Shown here: positions 16,250 to 24,430 of the stretch, piece by piece
Position numbering within the stretch: position 1 is the stretch's first letter
Layout: every line of letters starts with the position of its first letter
NCBI GenBank assembly: GCA_032052615.1
Contig: DAMBWF010000022.1
Span: 1 to 38,133, forward strand
Origin: Pseudomonas_T sp032052615
Lineage (GTDB): Bacteria > Pseudomonadota > Gammaproteobacteria > Pseudomonadales > Pseudomonadaceae
Direction: 5' to 3'
DNA: 38,133 bases
Notes under the pieces: generated by a model
Told to the model about the DNA's origin: nothing
Database searches by the model: none
What the model saw: the letters and a program-made list of their open reading frames with translations, nothing else
Translations under genes and position numbers: made by a program

Positions 16250-18442
16250 TCAGATTTCCCAGACCAGGTTGACCGCCGCGTGGCGGCCCGGCTGGGTATA
16301 GCGCTGTCGGCCGGCGCTGTTCTCGGTCAGGCCTTGCACGTCGCCCCATTGCCAGTACTGCTTGTCGGCGAGGTTGAACAGCCCGGCGTTGACCGAGAAG
16401 GATTCGTTCACTTGCCACCAACCGGTGAGGTCGAGCACCCCATGGCCGGCGGTCTCGAACTGGTTGGCGGTGCCGCTCTTGTCGACCCGTTCCTTGGCCG
16501 CCACCAGGGTCCAGTTCAGCTCACCGCCGAACACGCCGGCCGGCTCGCTGTAGCCGATGCCGAACACGCCCTTGAGCGGGTCGACGCTGTTGATCGGCTC
16601 GCCGCTGCCCTCGTCCTTGCCCCGGGCGTAGGCCAGGGCGGTGGTGGCCTTCCAGCCGCCGGGCAGGCCCAGGCGGTCAAGGAACAGCTCGCCTTTCGCC
16701 TCGACGCCGCGGATGGTCACCCGGTCGCGGTTGACGTACTGGAATTCGCCGAACGGGTAGCCCGGTACGCTGGATGGCCGGCTGACCTGCTCGATGAAGT
16801 CGTCGTAGCGGTTGTAGAACAGCGCCACGCCGAAGCTGCCCAGGTCGTAGCGGCCGCGCAGGCCCAGCTCGTAGCTGTCGCTGGTCTCGGCCTTGAGGTC
16901 GGTGTTGGCCAGGGTGCGGTACATGCCGGGGTTGATGAACTCGCCGAAGATCTCCACCGCCTGAGGGGCGCGGAAGCCGGCGGCGTACTGGCCATAGACG
17001 CTGTGGTGGTCGTCGATCCGGTAAGTGACGCCGAACTTCGGCGACAGCGCCGAGTCCTCGAAGTCGCTCGGACTGGCGTCGGTGGCCTGGCTGTTGAGGT
17101 ACTCCCGGGTGGCGTGGGGCTGCATTTCATAACAGTCGTAGCGCAGGCCGGGCAGCAGGGTCCAGCGGCCGATGTCGATGCTGTCCTGGACGAACAGCGC
17201 GTACTCGCGGGTGGTCGGGTCCGGGAAGTCGCTGGTGGGCAGCACCGGGGCGCGCGCGCCGCTGCCGACCACGGTCTCGCCGCCCTCGCGCAGGTCGCTG
17301 TTCTCTAGGTGCTTGAGGTCGACGCCATAAACCAGGGCGTGGCGGGTGTCGCCCAGCGCGAAGGCCTTGTCCAGCTTGCTGTTGAACTGCCAGAGGCGTT
17401 CCTCGTAGTGGGAGTCGCGGGTGCGGTAGCGTGGCTGCCCGGTCACCACCCGGTCCTCGTAGGTGCGCTGGCGGCTCTGGCTGTCCTGGTAGCTGAGTTG
17501 GGTTTGCGCGCGGTCCGCCAGGGGATGGTCGAGGCGCAGGGTGTGGGCGAGGGTGAAGCGCTCGCGGTCCACGGCGTCGGCGGCGTCCTGGGTGCGGATG
17601 GTGGCGGTGCGGCTATAGTTGCTCAGCACCCGGGTGTCCACGTCGTCCTGGTAGCGCTCGTAGGCCAGTTGCAGGCGGTCGCCGCCGGCGTAGTCCCAGC
17701 CGATCTTCGCCAGCAGGGTGTCGGTGGCGTAGTCCACCGGGTTGGCCTTCTCCCGGGCACCGCCGATGCCGCCCCGCTTGCCCTGGGTGTCGACCACCTG
17801 GCCGGTGCGCCGGCCAATGTGGAGCAGGCCGTCGAGGCTGCCCTGGCGACCGGCCAGGGTGGCGCTGCGCAGCCAGCTGTCATCGGCGCCGTCGTAGCCG
17901 GTCTTCAGCCGGGCGTAGGCGTCGTCTCCGTCGTCCAGGTAGTCGGCGGCGTCCTTGGTCAGGAAACTCACCGCGCCGCCGATGGCGTCGCTGCCGTACA
18001 GCGAGCTGGCCGGGCCGCGAACGATTTCCACCTGCTTGAGGGTGTCCGGGTCCACGTAATTGCGCTGGGCGCTGAGGAAGCCGCCGAAGGAGAAGGTGTC
18101 GGGGGTATTCACGCCGTCCACCTGGGTCAGCACCCGGTTGCCGCCGATGCCCCGAATGGTGAAGCCGGACAGCCCGAAGCGGCTGCCGGTGCCACCCACC
18201 GAGACACCCGGTTCATAGCGCACCAGGTCCTTGATGTCCTTCACGTTCTTCTGGTCGATCTCCCGTTCGGTCTGTACCGACACGGTGCTCGGGACCTCGC
18301 CCAGGGGCTGCTCGTTACGGGTAGCGGTGACGGTGACGGTATCGAACTGGGTGGCGTTCTGCTCCGCCGCCAGGGCGAAGGACGGACTGAGCAGCAGCAA
18401 GGCCAGCCAGGGGCGACGGGCGAAAGGCGGGTGGGTCGACAT
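16250..18442 (-). CDS. phuR: TonB-dependent heme/hemoglobin receptor
   Basis: A 730-residue outer-membrane receptor of the TonB-dependent hemoglobin/transferrin/lactoferrin class. A signal peptide (about residues 1-25, ending ALAAEQ) is followed by the TonB box region FDTVTVTATRNEQ, the plug domain (VRYEPGVSVGG, GFTIRGIGGNRVLTQVDGV, VEIVRGPASSLYGSDAIGGAVSF), and a beta-barrel. The barrel has a receptor-type FRAPQAVEIFGEF and AETSDSYELGLRG, and ends in aromatic VNLVWEI, typical of outer-membrane barrels. The ATG at 18442 has AGGAGTG upstream. Being divergent from phuSTUVW, it is the PhuR equivalent. It should be repressed by Fur through the site at 18619-18637. Confidence 0.92.
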   Translation of the reverse strand: MSTHPPFARRPWLALLLLSPSFALAAEQNATQFDTVTVTATRNEQPLGEVPSTVSVQTEREIDQKNVKDIKDLVRYEPGVSVGGTGSRFGLSGFTIRGIGGNRVLTQVDGVNTPDTFSFGGFLSAQRNYVDPDTLKQVEIVRGPASSLYGSDAIGGAVSFLTKDAADYLDDGDDAYARLKTGYDGADDSWLRSATLAGRQGSLDGLLHIGRRTGQVVDTQGKRGGIGGAREKANPVDYATDTLLAKIGWDYAGGDRLQLAYERYQDDVDTRVLSNYSRTATIRTQDAADAVDRERFTLAHTLRLDHPLADRAQTQLSYQDSQSRQRTYEDRVVTGQPRYRTRDSHYEERLWQFNSKLDKAFALGDTRHALVYGVDLKHLENSDLREGGETVVGSGARAPVLPTSDFPDPTTREYALFVQDSIDIGRWTLLPGLRYDCYEMQPHATREYLNSQATDASPSDFEDSALSPKFGVTYRIDDHHSVYGQYAAGFRAPQAVEIFGEFINPGMYRTLANTDLKAETSDSYELGLRGRYDLGSFGVALFYNRYDDFIEQVSRPSSVPGYPFGEFQYVNRDRVTIRGVEAKGELFLDRLGLPGGWKATTALAYARGKDEGSGEPINSVDPLKGVFGIGYSEPAGVFGGELNWTLVAAKERVDKSGTANQFETAGHGVLDLTGWWQVNESFSVNAGLFNLADKQYWQWGDVQGLTENSAGRQRYTQPGRHAAVNLVWEI

Positions 18443-18462
18443 GAACACTCCTAGGGTCTGGA

Positions 18463-18510
18463 CCGGCGACGCGTGTTCGGCCCGACGATGACGACGCGAG
18501 ACATCGCCGG
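18463..18510 (-). other. Stem-loop in the phuR leader
   Basis: CCGGCGA (18463-18469) pairs with TCGCCGG (18504-18510). CGCGT (18470-18474) pairs with ACGCG (18494-18498), leaving a 5-base bulge. The structure lies in the roughly 170-base untranslated leader of phuR, 20 bases before the start codon. Its role is unknown. Confidence 0.4.
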
Positions 18511-18611
18511 GAGTGCCGTCTGGATCGCGCTGCTGGAGCAGGCGAATCCTCCCTCTGCGGGGAGCGGCGAGCGTGGCCGGAAGTGGGCATCGGCGGCAGA
18601 CCTTAGTCACC

Positions 18612-18639
18612 TTGACAGGTAAATGCAAATAATTATCAA
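18612..18639 (+). promoter_or_regulatory. Candidate promoter of tonB-phuSTUVW
   Basis: TTGACA (18612-18617) is followed after 16 bases by TATCAA (18634-18639). The Fur box fills the spacer, so Fur binding would block polymerase. The predicted start leaves a leader of about 27 bases before the tonB ATG. Confidence 0.5.
18619..18637. promoter_or_regulatory. Fur box between phuR and tonB
   Basis: On the minus strand GATAATTATTTGCATTTAC matches the 19-base Fur consensus (GATAATGATAATCATTATC) at 13 positions. It sits in the only AT-rich stretch of the divergent region and can control both directions. Confidence 0.75.
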
Positions 18640-18672
18640 ATAGATTCGTATTGATGGGGTCGAGCCGTAAAA

Positions 18673-19458
18673 ATGCTGCGTCCTTTGCTTTGCCTGTCGC
18701 TCTGCGTGGCCCTGCATGTCATGGCCGGGTGGCTGCTGCGAGATACCTTCCGGGCGCCTTCGATGGCTTCGACGGAGCCGGGCCCCGTCTTCCAGGTGAG
18801 CTTGTCGCCCGCACCGATGGCGTCCGCCGCGCCGGCACCCTCCATGCCCGCTCCTTCCACGGCGATTTCATCCCCGGCGGCTCCTTCCAGGGCGGCTCCT
18901 TCCCTGCCCGGGGCGGAGTCCGTCATGGCCAGCCGACCCGTCGCCCGCGAGCCATCCAAGCCGACCCGCCTGCCACCGCCCCGGCGGGAGCGCACGGTCG
19001 TTTCCGACCCTCCGGTCGCGACCCGGCGATCCGTTGCGCGGCCCCCGTCGGCCTTGACCGCCGCCCGGCCGGCGTCCACGTCCGCCGCCCCGGCGACTGA
19101 CCGTCCTGCCGGGCCGGCTCTGGCCAGCGACTCGCCTGCGCCCGCCGAGGCCAAGCGACTGCCGGCGGAAGTTCTCAGCCGCAAGCCGGCGTTCCTGCAA
19201 CCGCCCGCTCCGCCGCGCTACCCCTCCCAGGCCCGCCGTCGCAACCAACAGGGCGTTGTGCTGGTGGAAGTCCGTCTGGACAGCCGTGGCGAGCAGCGCG
19301 AGCGGAAGGTGGCGCGTTCCTCCGGTGTCGAGAGCCTCGACCACGCCGCCCTGGACGCGGTGGGTCGCTGGCGCTTCCTGCCGGAAACCGTGGCTGGGCA
19401 GCCGGTGCCCAGCCGCGTCCGTATTCCTGTCGAGTTCGCCCTGACGGCGAGCCGTTGA
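18673..19458 (+). CDS. TonB-family energy transducer
   Basis: A 261-residue TonB-like protein. An N-terminal membrane anchor (LLCLSLCVALHVMAGWLL, about residues 5-22) contains the conserved His seen in TonB anchors. A long Pro/Ala/Ser-rich periplasmic linker follows (about 30-170). The C-terminal TonB domain has PRYPSQARRRNQQGVVLVEV (about 178-197) and ALDAVGRWRFLPE (about 222-234). It would pass proton-motive energy to outer-membrane receptors, most simply PhuR, with which it shares a Fur-controlled divergent promoter region. The linker lacks the Pro-Glu/Pro-Lys repeats of E. coli TonB. The ATG at 18673 has a weak ribosome-binding site. No exbB or exbD is nearby. Confidence 0.88.
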   Translation: MLRPLLCLSLCVALHVMAGWLLRDTFRAPSMASTEPGPVFQVSLSPAPMASAAPAPSMPAPSTAISSPAAPSRAAPSLPGAESVMASRPVAREPSKPTRLPPPRRERTVVSDPPVATRRSVARPPSALTAARPASTSAAPATDRPAGPALASDSPAPAEAKRLPAEVLSRKPAFLQPPAPPRYPSQARRRNQQGVVLVEVRLDSRGEQRERKVARSSGVESLDHAALDAVGRWRFLPETVAGQPVPSRVRIPVEFALTASR

Positions 19459-19474
19459 ACCCTAGGAGACCCCC

Positions 19475-20542
19475 ATGACCGTCCCGACGTCCGCCGTAGC
19501 CGAGCCCTCTCCGCTGTACCAGGCCTGGCAGGCCTTGCGCCGCGAGCAACCGCGCCTGCGCGCCCGCGAGGCCGCCGAACGCCTGGCGATCAGCGAGGCC
19601 GAACTGGTCGCCAGCCGCCTCGGAGTCGACACTGTGCGCCTGCGCCCCGACTGGGCGGGCCTGCTGCCGGCCCTCGGCGAGCTGGGCTACGTGATGGCCC
19701 TGACCCGCAACGAGCACTGCGTTCACGAGCGCAAGGGCCATTATCGCGAGGTCACCGTCATGGCCAACGGAAAGATGGGGTTGGTGGTGTCGCCGGACAT
19801 CGACTTGCGCCTGTTCCTCGGCGACTGGGCCAGCGTGTTCGCCTTGGACGAGCCCACTGCGCGCGGACCGCAGCGCAGCATCCAAGTCTTCGATCGGCAG
19901 GGCGTGGCGGTGCACAAGGTCTACCTCACCGCCGAGAGTCGGCAGGAAGCCTGGGCACCCCTGTTGGAGCGCTTCCGCGAAGAGCCCCAGACTGCAGCCC
20001 TCGACCTGCGCCCCCTGGCCGAGCCGGAGCCGCCGCGTCCCGACGAAGGCATCGATGTCGCCGCCCTGCGGGCGGGCTGGGCCGCGCTGAAGGACACTCA
20101 TCACTTCTTCGCCCTGCTGAAGAAGCACGGCGCCAACCGGACCCAGGCCCTGCGCCTGGCGGGCCGCGAGTGGGCCGAGCCGCTCGATCCGGCGGCGCTG
20201 CCCGCGCTGCTGGAGAAGGCGGCGGCGCGCCAGGTCCCGTTGATGGTGTTCGTCGGCAACCGTCATTGCATCCAGATTCACAGCGGGCCGGTGCGGCGGG
20301 TGATGGCGATGGAAGACTGGTTCAACGTGCTCGACCCCGAGTTCAACCTGCACCTGAAGACCCCGGCGGTGAAGGCCTTGTGGCGGGTACGCAAACCCAG
20401 CAGCGACGGCATCGTCACCAGTTGGGAAGCCTTCGACGCCGAGGGCGGGCTGATCGTGCAACTGTTCGGCGTGCGCAAGCCCGGCGTGGCGGAGCGCGAG
20501 GACTGGCGAGCCTTGGCCGAGAGCGTGCCGGCCCGGGCGTGA
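19475..20542 (+). CDS. phuS: Cytoplasmic heme-trafficking protein PhuS (HemS/HmuS family)
   Basis: A 355-residue HemS-family protein with the two tandem structural repeats of the family (about residues 1-170 and 180-350). It accepts heme from the PhuUV importer and hands it to heme oxygenase. Histidines of interest are in TRNEHCVHERKGHY (about 75-88) and GNRHCIQIHSG (about 260-270), the latter being the region of the main heme ligand in PhuS. FNVLDPEFNLHLK is also characteristic. AGGAG lies 8 bases before the ATG, 16 bases after the tonB stop. In P. aeruginosa PhuS has also been reported to bind the prrF promoter; a prrF gene closes this locus. Confidence 0.92.
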   Translation: MTVPTSAVAEPSPLYQAWQALRREQPRLRAREAAERLAISEAELVASRLGVDTVRLRPDWAGLLPALGELGYVMALTRNEHCVHERKGHYREVTVMANGKMGLVVSPDIDLRLFLGDWASVFALDEPTARGPQRSIQVFDRQGVAVHKVYLTAESRQEAWAPLLERFREEPQTAALDLRPLAEPEPPRPDEGIDVAALRAGWAALKDTHHFFALLKKHGANRTQALRLAGREWAEPLDPAALPALLEKAAARQVPLMVFVGNRHCIQIHSGPVRRVMAMEDWFNVLDPEFNLHLKTPAVKALWRVRKPSSDGIVTSWEAFDAEGGLIVQLFGVRKPGVAEREDWRALAESVPARA

Positions 20543-20632
20543 TCGGCCGAACATTGCCAGCGGGGCGACCAACCTGCTTTGCTGTACCGGTATTTCCAGA
20601 ATGCCGCCATCCCTCAAATCACGGAGCCACCG

Positions 20633-21526
20633 ATGCGCCCAAGCATCCGACTCGCCGGCCTTTGCGCCGGCCTGCTGTTCAGCCATGTCCTATGGGCCGT
20701 CGAGGCCCTGCCGCAGCGCTGGGTCAGCGCCGGTGGCAGCCTCACCGAGTGGGTGGTGAGGCTGGGCGGGGAGGGTCGGCTGGTGGGCGTCGACACCACC
20801 AGCCAGCACCCGGCGCGCCTGCGCCAGTTGCCCAGCATCGGGTACCAGCGACAGTTGTCCGCCGAAGGCATCCTCGCCTTGCGCCCCGACCTGTTGCTGG
20901 GCTCGGACGAGATGGGGCCGCCCCCGGTGCTGGATCAGTTGCGCGCCGCCGGAGTACGCGTCGAGCACTTGTCGGCCCGGGCGGAGCTGGCGGACCTTGA
21001 GGCCAACCTGCTGCGCATCGGCGAATGGCTGGGCGACCGGCCAGCCGCCGAGCGTGTGGTCGCCGACTACCGCGAGCGCCTGCGGGGGCAAGCCGAGCGG
21101 GTCGCCCGGGCCCGCGCCGAGGGCCAGGCGCCACGGGTGTTGCTGGTGCTCGGCCATGCCGGCAGCGGGCCGATGGCGGCGGGGCGGGAGACCGTCGCCG
21201 ACTGGCTGATCGAGCGGGCCGGTGGGCGCAACGTCGCCGACCATGCGGGTTATAAACCGCTCTCCGGCGAGGCGCTGGCCGCCCTCGATCCCGAGGTGGT
21301 GGTGTTCGCCGATCGCAGCCTGGAAGGCGACGCCGCGCGGCGGGCGCTGCTTGAACAGAACCCGGCGCTGGCGGCCACCCGCGCGGTTCGCGACGGCCGG
21401 CTGCTGTCCTTGGACCCGACGCTGCTGGTGGGTGGCCTTGGCCCGCGCCTGCCGGACAGCCTGGCCACCCTCTCCACGGCGTTCTACCCCGACCGGGAAT
21501 CGCCGGCTTCCCGGCCCCAGCCATGA
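20633..21526 (+). CDS. phuT: Periplasmic heme-binding protein of ABC importer
   Basis: A 297-residue substrate-binding protein of the HmuT/PhuT type. The signal peptide covers about residues 1-23 (MRPSIRLAGLCAGLLFSHVLWA), without a lipobox. VSAGGSLTEWVVRLG and SIGYQRQLSAEGILALRPDLLLGSDEMGPP (about 66-96) are family hallmarks; the Tyr in IGYQR corresponds to the heme-ligating region of PhuT. I chose the ATG at 20633 because CGGAG lies upstream and the signal peptide begins there. Its stop overlaps the phuU start by 4 bases (ATGA). Confidence 0.92.
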   Translation: MRPSIRLAGLCAGLLFSHVLWAVEALPQRWVSAGGSLTEWVVRLGGEGRLVGVDTTSQHPARLRQLPSIGYQRQLSAEGILALRPDLLLGSDEMGPPPVLDQLRAAGVRVEHLSARAELADLEANLLRIGEWLGDRPAAERVVADYRERLRGQAERVARARAEGQAPRVLLVLGHAGSGPMAAGRETVADWLIERAGGRNVADHAGYKPLSGEALAALDPEVVVFADRSLEGDAARRALLEQNPALAATRAVRDGRLLSLDPTLLVGGLGPRLPDSLATLSTAFYPDRESPASRPQP

Positions 21527-22557
21527 GCCTCGTACGTCCGCGCTCGCTGTTCCTCGCCCTGGGGTTGCTGCTGGCCCTCGCCATCTGGCTGTCCCTGGCC
21601 CTGGGGCCGGTGAGCCTGCCGCTCGGCGATACCCTGCGCGCCGCCCTGCGCCTGCTCGGGCTGCCCCTCGCCGGTGACGGGCTCGCCCAGGCCGAACTGA
21701 TCCTGGGCCAGATCCGCCTGCCGCGTACCCTGCTGGGGCTCGCCGTGGGCGCTGTCCTGGCCCTGTCCGGCGTGGCCATGCAGGGGCTGTTCCGCAACCC
21801 GTTGGCCGATCCGGGCCTGGTGGGGGTTTCCAGCGGGGCCGCGTTGGGGGCGGCCTTCGCCATCGTCGGTGCCGCCGGGCTCGGCGGCTGGCCGTCCTGG
21901 CTCGCCCCTTATGCTCTTTCCCTCAGTGCCTTCGTTGGCGGGTTGGGCGTTACATGGCTGGTCTATCGCATTGGCCGGCGAGACGGGCAGACCAGCGTCG
22001 CGACCATGCTCCTGGCTGGCATCGCCCTCACCGCGCTGGCCGGCGCGGCCATCGGGTTGTTCACCTATCTGGCGGACGACGCCACGCTGCGGACCCTGAC
22101 GTTCTGGAACCTGGGCAGCCTCAACGGCGCCAGCTATCCCCGGCTGTGGCCGCTGCTCTTGGTGACCGCGGCGGTGGCGGCCTGGTTGCCGCGCCGCGCC
22201 GCCGCGCTCAATGCGCTGCTACTGGGGGAGTCGGAGGCCCGCCACCTCGGGTTCGACATCGAGCGGGTCAAGCGCGAGCTGGTGTTCTGCACCGCCCTGG
22301 GGGTGGGCGCGGCGGTGGCGGCGGCGGGACTGATCGGTTTCATCGGCCTGGTGGTGCCACACCTGATGCGGTTGCTGGCGGGGCCCGATCACCGGGTACT
22401 GCTGCCGGCCTCGATGCTGGCCGGCGCCGGCCTGCTGCTGCTGGCCGACCTGCTGGCGCGGTTGCTGCTGGCGCCGGCGGAACTGCCCATCGGTATCGTC
22501 ACCGCGCTGATCGGCGCGCCCTTCTTTCTTTACCTGCTGCTGCGAGGGCGCGCCTGA
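21523..22557 (+). CDS. phuU: Heme ABC importer permease
   Basis: A 344-residue FecCD-family permease with about ten hydrophobic segments. Family landmarks are IRLPRTLLGLAVGAVLALSGVAMQGLFRNPLADPGLVGVSSGAALGAA (about residues 64-112) and the cytoplasmic coupling region LGESEARHLGFDIERVKRELVF (about 235-256). It forms a dimer with PhuV as the ATPase and moves heme across the inner membrane. It is coupled at both ends, overlapping phuT by 4 bases and phuV by 1 base. Confidence 0.94.
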   Translation: MSLVRPRSLFLALGLLLALAIWLSLALGPVSLPLGDTLRAALRLLGLPLAGDGLAQAELILGQIRLPRTLLGLAVGAVLALSGVAMQGLFRNPLADPGLVGVSSGAALGAAFAIVGAAGLGGWPSWLAPYALSLSAFVGGLGVTWLVYRIGRRDGQTSVATMLLAGIALTALAGAAIGLFTYLADDATLRTLTFWNLGSLNGASYPRLWPLLLVTAAVAAWLPRRAAALNALLLGESEARHLGFDIERVKRELVFCTALGVGAAVAAAGLIGFIGLVVPHLMRLLAGPDHRVLLPASMLAGAGLLLLADLLARLLLAPAELPIGIVTALIGAPFFLYLLLRGRA

Positions 22558-23324
22558 TGCTACGTGCCGAGGGGGTAGGCATCCGTCGCGGCGGGCGCTG
22601 GGTGCTGCAAGATCTGGATGTGGCGCTGCTCGGCGGCGAGGTGCTTGGCGTGCTCGGGCCCAACGGGGCGGGCAAAAGCACGCTGCTGGCGGCGCTCTGC
22701 GGGGAGCTGGCGCCAGACGCGGGGGGAGTCGGCCTGGACGAGCGGCCATTGGCGGAGTGGCCGGGACCGGAGCGGGCTCGGCGCCTAGCGGTGCTGCCGC
22801 AGAGCTCCAGCCTGAGCTTCGCCTTCCGCGTCGAGGACGTGGTCGGCATGGGGCGCTTGCCCCACGCCAGCGGTCGCCACCGCGATGCCGACATCGTCGA
22901 GCGAGCCTTGCGCGCCGCCGATGCCTGGCACCTCTTCGGCCACAACTACCTGGCGCTGTCCGGGGGCGAACGTCAGCGGGTGCATCTGGCGAGGGTGCTG
23001 GCCCAGCTCTGGCCTGGTGGCGAGGGCCAGGTGCTGTTACTGGACGAGCCCACCTCCATGCTCGACCCGCTGCATCAGCACACGACCTTGCAGGCGGTGC
23101 GCGACTTCGCCACCCGGGGCGCGGCGGTGCTGGTGATCCTGCACGACCTCAACCTGGCGGCCCGCTATTGCGACCGCCTGCTGCTGCTACACGAGGGCAA
23201 GCCCCATGCCCTCGGCCCGGTGGACGAGGTGTTGCGAGCCGAACCGTTGCGAGAGGTCTTCGGCCTGGACGTATTGGTCCAGCGCCACCCTGAGCGGGAC
23301 CATCCCTTGATCGTGGCCCGCTGA
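22557..23324 (+). CDS. phuV: Heme ABC importer ATP-binding protein
   Basis: A 255-residue HmuV-type ATPase. Walker A is GPNGAGKST (residues 34-42), the Q-loop is VLPQSSSLSF (about 80), the ABC signature is LSGGERQRVHLARVL (about 138-152), Walker B is VLLLDEPTS (about 158-166), and the H-loop His is in VILHDLNLAARYC (about 193). The length is normal. The start shares one base with the phuU stop (TGATG), the tight spacing expected of permease and ATPase of one transporter. Confidence 0.94.
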   Translation: MLRAEGVGIRRGGRWVLQDLDVALLGGEVLGVLGPNGAGKSTLLAALCGELAPDAGGVGLDERPLAEWPGPERARRLAVLPQSSSLSFAFRVEDVVGMGRLPHASGRHRDADIVERALRAADAWHLFGHNYLALSGGERQRVHLARVLAQLWPGGEGQVLLLDEPTSMLDPLHQHTTLQAVRDFATRGAAVLVILHDLNLAARYCDRLLLLHEGKPHALGPVDEVLRAEPLREVFGLDVLVQRHPERDHPLIVAR

Positions 23325-23360
23325 ACATTCCGGCGCGAAGGGCGCCTTGCCGAGGTTTGC

Positions 23361-24239
23361 ATGAGTAGATGGGCTTTGATGGCCACATTGGTACTGAGTG
23401 CGTGCGCGCCACTCCCGCCGCTGCCCGAATGGCAGGCGCCGGACGGGCGCGACGACGAAGCGCTCGGCCGTATCCTCGACCTGCGCGACGGCTCGCACCT
23501 GACCCCCGCCGAGTTGGTGGAGCGGCTGGCCGCGGCCCCGAGGGTGCTGGTGGGCGAGCAACATGACAACCCCGACCATCATGCCTTGGAACAGTGGCTG
23601 CTTCGGGCCTTGGAGACGCGACGTCCTCAAGGCGGCGTGCTGCTGGAAATGCTGGTTCCGGCGCAACAGGCACCCGTGGACGCGGCACGAGAAGCGTTCG
23701 CCCGAGGCCAGCCGCCCGCCGAGCTGGAACGGGCGCTCGCCTGGCAGAAGGGCTGGGACTGGGCCTTGTACGGGCCGTTGGTGCGGTACGCGTTGACGCG
23801 CCCTTATCCCTTAATGGCGGCGAACCTGGATCGTTCCGAGGTGATGGATATCTACGAGCGCCGCCCTTCGCTGGCTGGGCGGGTCTCCACTGCCGGCCCG
23901 GTGCGCGATGCGCTACGCGCGCAGATCCGCGATGCTCATTGCGGGCTGCTGCCGGAGGATCAACTGCCGGCCATGCTCGCCGTTCAGCAACAACGCGACC
24001 GACGCATGGCCGAGCGCTTGCTGGCGGCGCCCGAACCGGCCCTGCTGTTCGCCGGGGCCTATCACGTCCGCCGCGATCTTGGCGTGCCACTGCACGCGCG
24101 CGACCTGCGGCCTGGCGCGCGCGAGGTGGTGGTGATCCTCTCCGAGGTCGGCAAGGAAGTCTCGCCGCAGGCGGCCGACTATGTCTGGTATACGGCGGCG
24201 GTGCCGGAGCAAGACCACTGCGCGGCGCTACGCCCGTAG
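23361..24239 (+). CDS. phuW: ChaN-family heme-binding lipoprotein (PhuW position)
   Basis: A 292-residue ChaN-like protein. The lipobox LSAC places the lipidated Cys at residue 15, so the mature protein is a lipoprotein. Family signatures are RVLVGEQHDNPDHHALEQWLLRAL (about 60-83), VLLEML (about 92), and a second half with FAGAYHVRRDLGVPLH (about 230-245). ChaN of Campylobacter stacks heme between subunits and was proposed to help iron uptake at the outer membrane. Being last in tonB-phuSTUV, it matches the P. aeruginosa phuW position. Its exact role is not established. The ribosome-binding site is GAGG. Confidence 0.85.
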   Translation: MSRWALMATLVLSACAPLPPLPEWQAPDGRDDEALGRILDLRDGSHLTPAELVERLAAAPRVLVGEQHDNPDHHALEQWLLRALETRRPQGGVLLEMLVPAQQAPVDAAREAFARGQPPAELERALAWQKGWDWALYGPLVRYALTRPYPLMAANLDRSEVMDIYERRPSLAGRVSTAGPVRDALRAQIRDAHCGLLPEDQLPAMLAVQQQRDRRMAERLLAAPEPALLFAGAYHVRRDLGVPLHARDLRPGAREVVVILSEVGKEVSPQAADYVWYTAAVPEQDHCAALRP

Positions 24240-24266
24240 CCCGGGCGATCCAGGGAATCCCCAGGC

Positions 24267-24293
24267 AAAAAAAGACCCGGCAAGCGCCGGGTC
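24267..24293 (-). terminator. prrF terminator
   Basis: GACCCGGC (24274-24281) and GCCGGGTC (24286-24293) form a perfect 8-bp stem. On the minus strand it is followed directly by seven T residues (24267-24273). Confidence 0.9.
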
Positions 24294-24376
24294 AATAACC
24301 GTGATTAGCCTGATGAGGAGATAAGCTGAAGTCCACCGAATGGGCCCCAAGTTATCGGCTGATCTCGCGATCAGCT
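24267..24376 (-). ncRNA. prrF: PrrF-type iron-responsive small RNA
   Basis: Read on the minus strand, this stretch of about 110 bases has the landmarks of Pseudomonas PrrF. It opens with CTGATCGCGAGATCAGC as a 5' hairpin and contains the conserved core TATCTCCTCATCAGGCTAAT, the antisense segment for targets such as sodB. It ends in a terminator. It lies between phuW and the cAMP-binding protein gene, the same location as P. aeruginosa prrF1/prrF2, but only one copy is present. It is preceded by a Fur-box promoter. It should be made when iron is scarce and switch off iron-containing proteins. Ends are inferred. Confidence 0.92.
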
Positions 24377-24378
24377 GA

Positions 24379-24410
24379 TGTAATAATAACCATTCTCATT
24401 TTTGAGTCAA
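24379..24410 (-). promoter_or_regulatory. prrF promoter with overlapping Fur box
   Basis: On the minus strand TTGACT (24405-24410) and TATTAT (24383-24388) are 16 bases apart. Between and over them, the plus-strand 19-mer TGTAATAATAACCATTCTC (24379-24397) matches the Fur consensus at 14 positions. It lies between two converging coding regions, so the RNA is its only sensible target. Confidence 0.85.
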
Positions 24411-24430
24411 GCGCCGCTTGCGAATTATTT

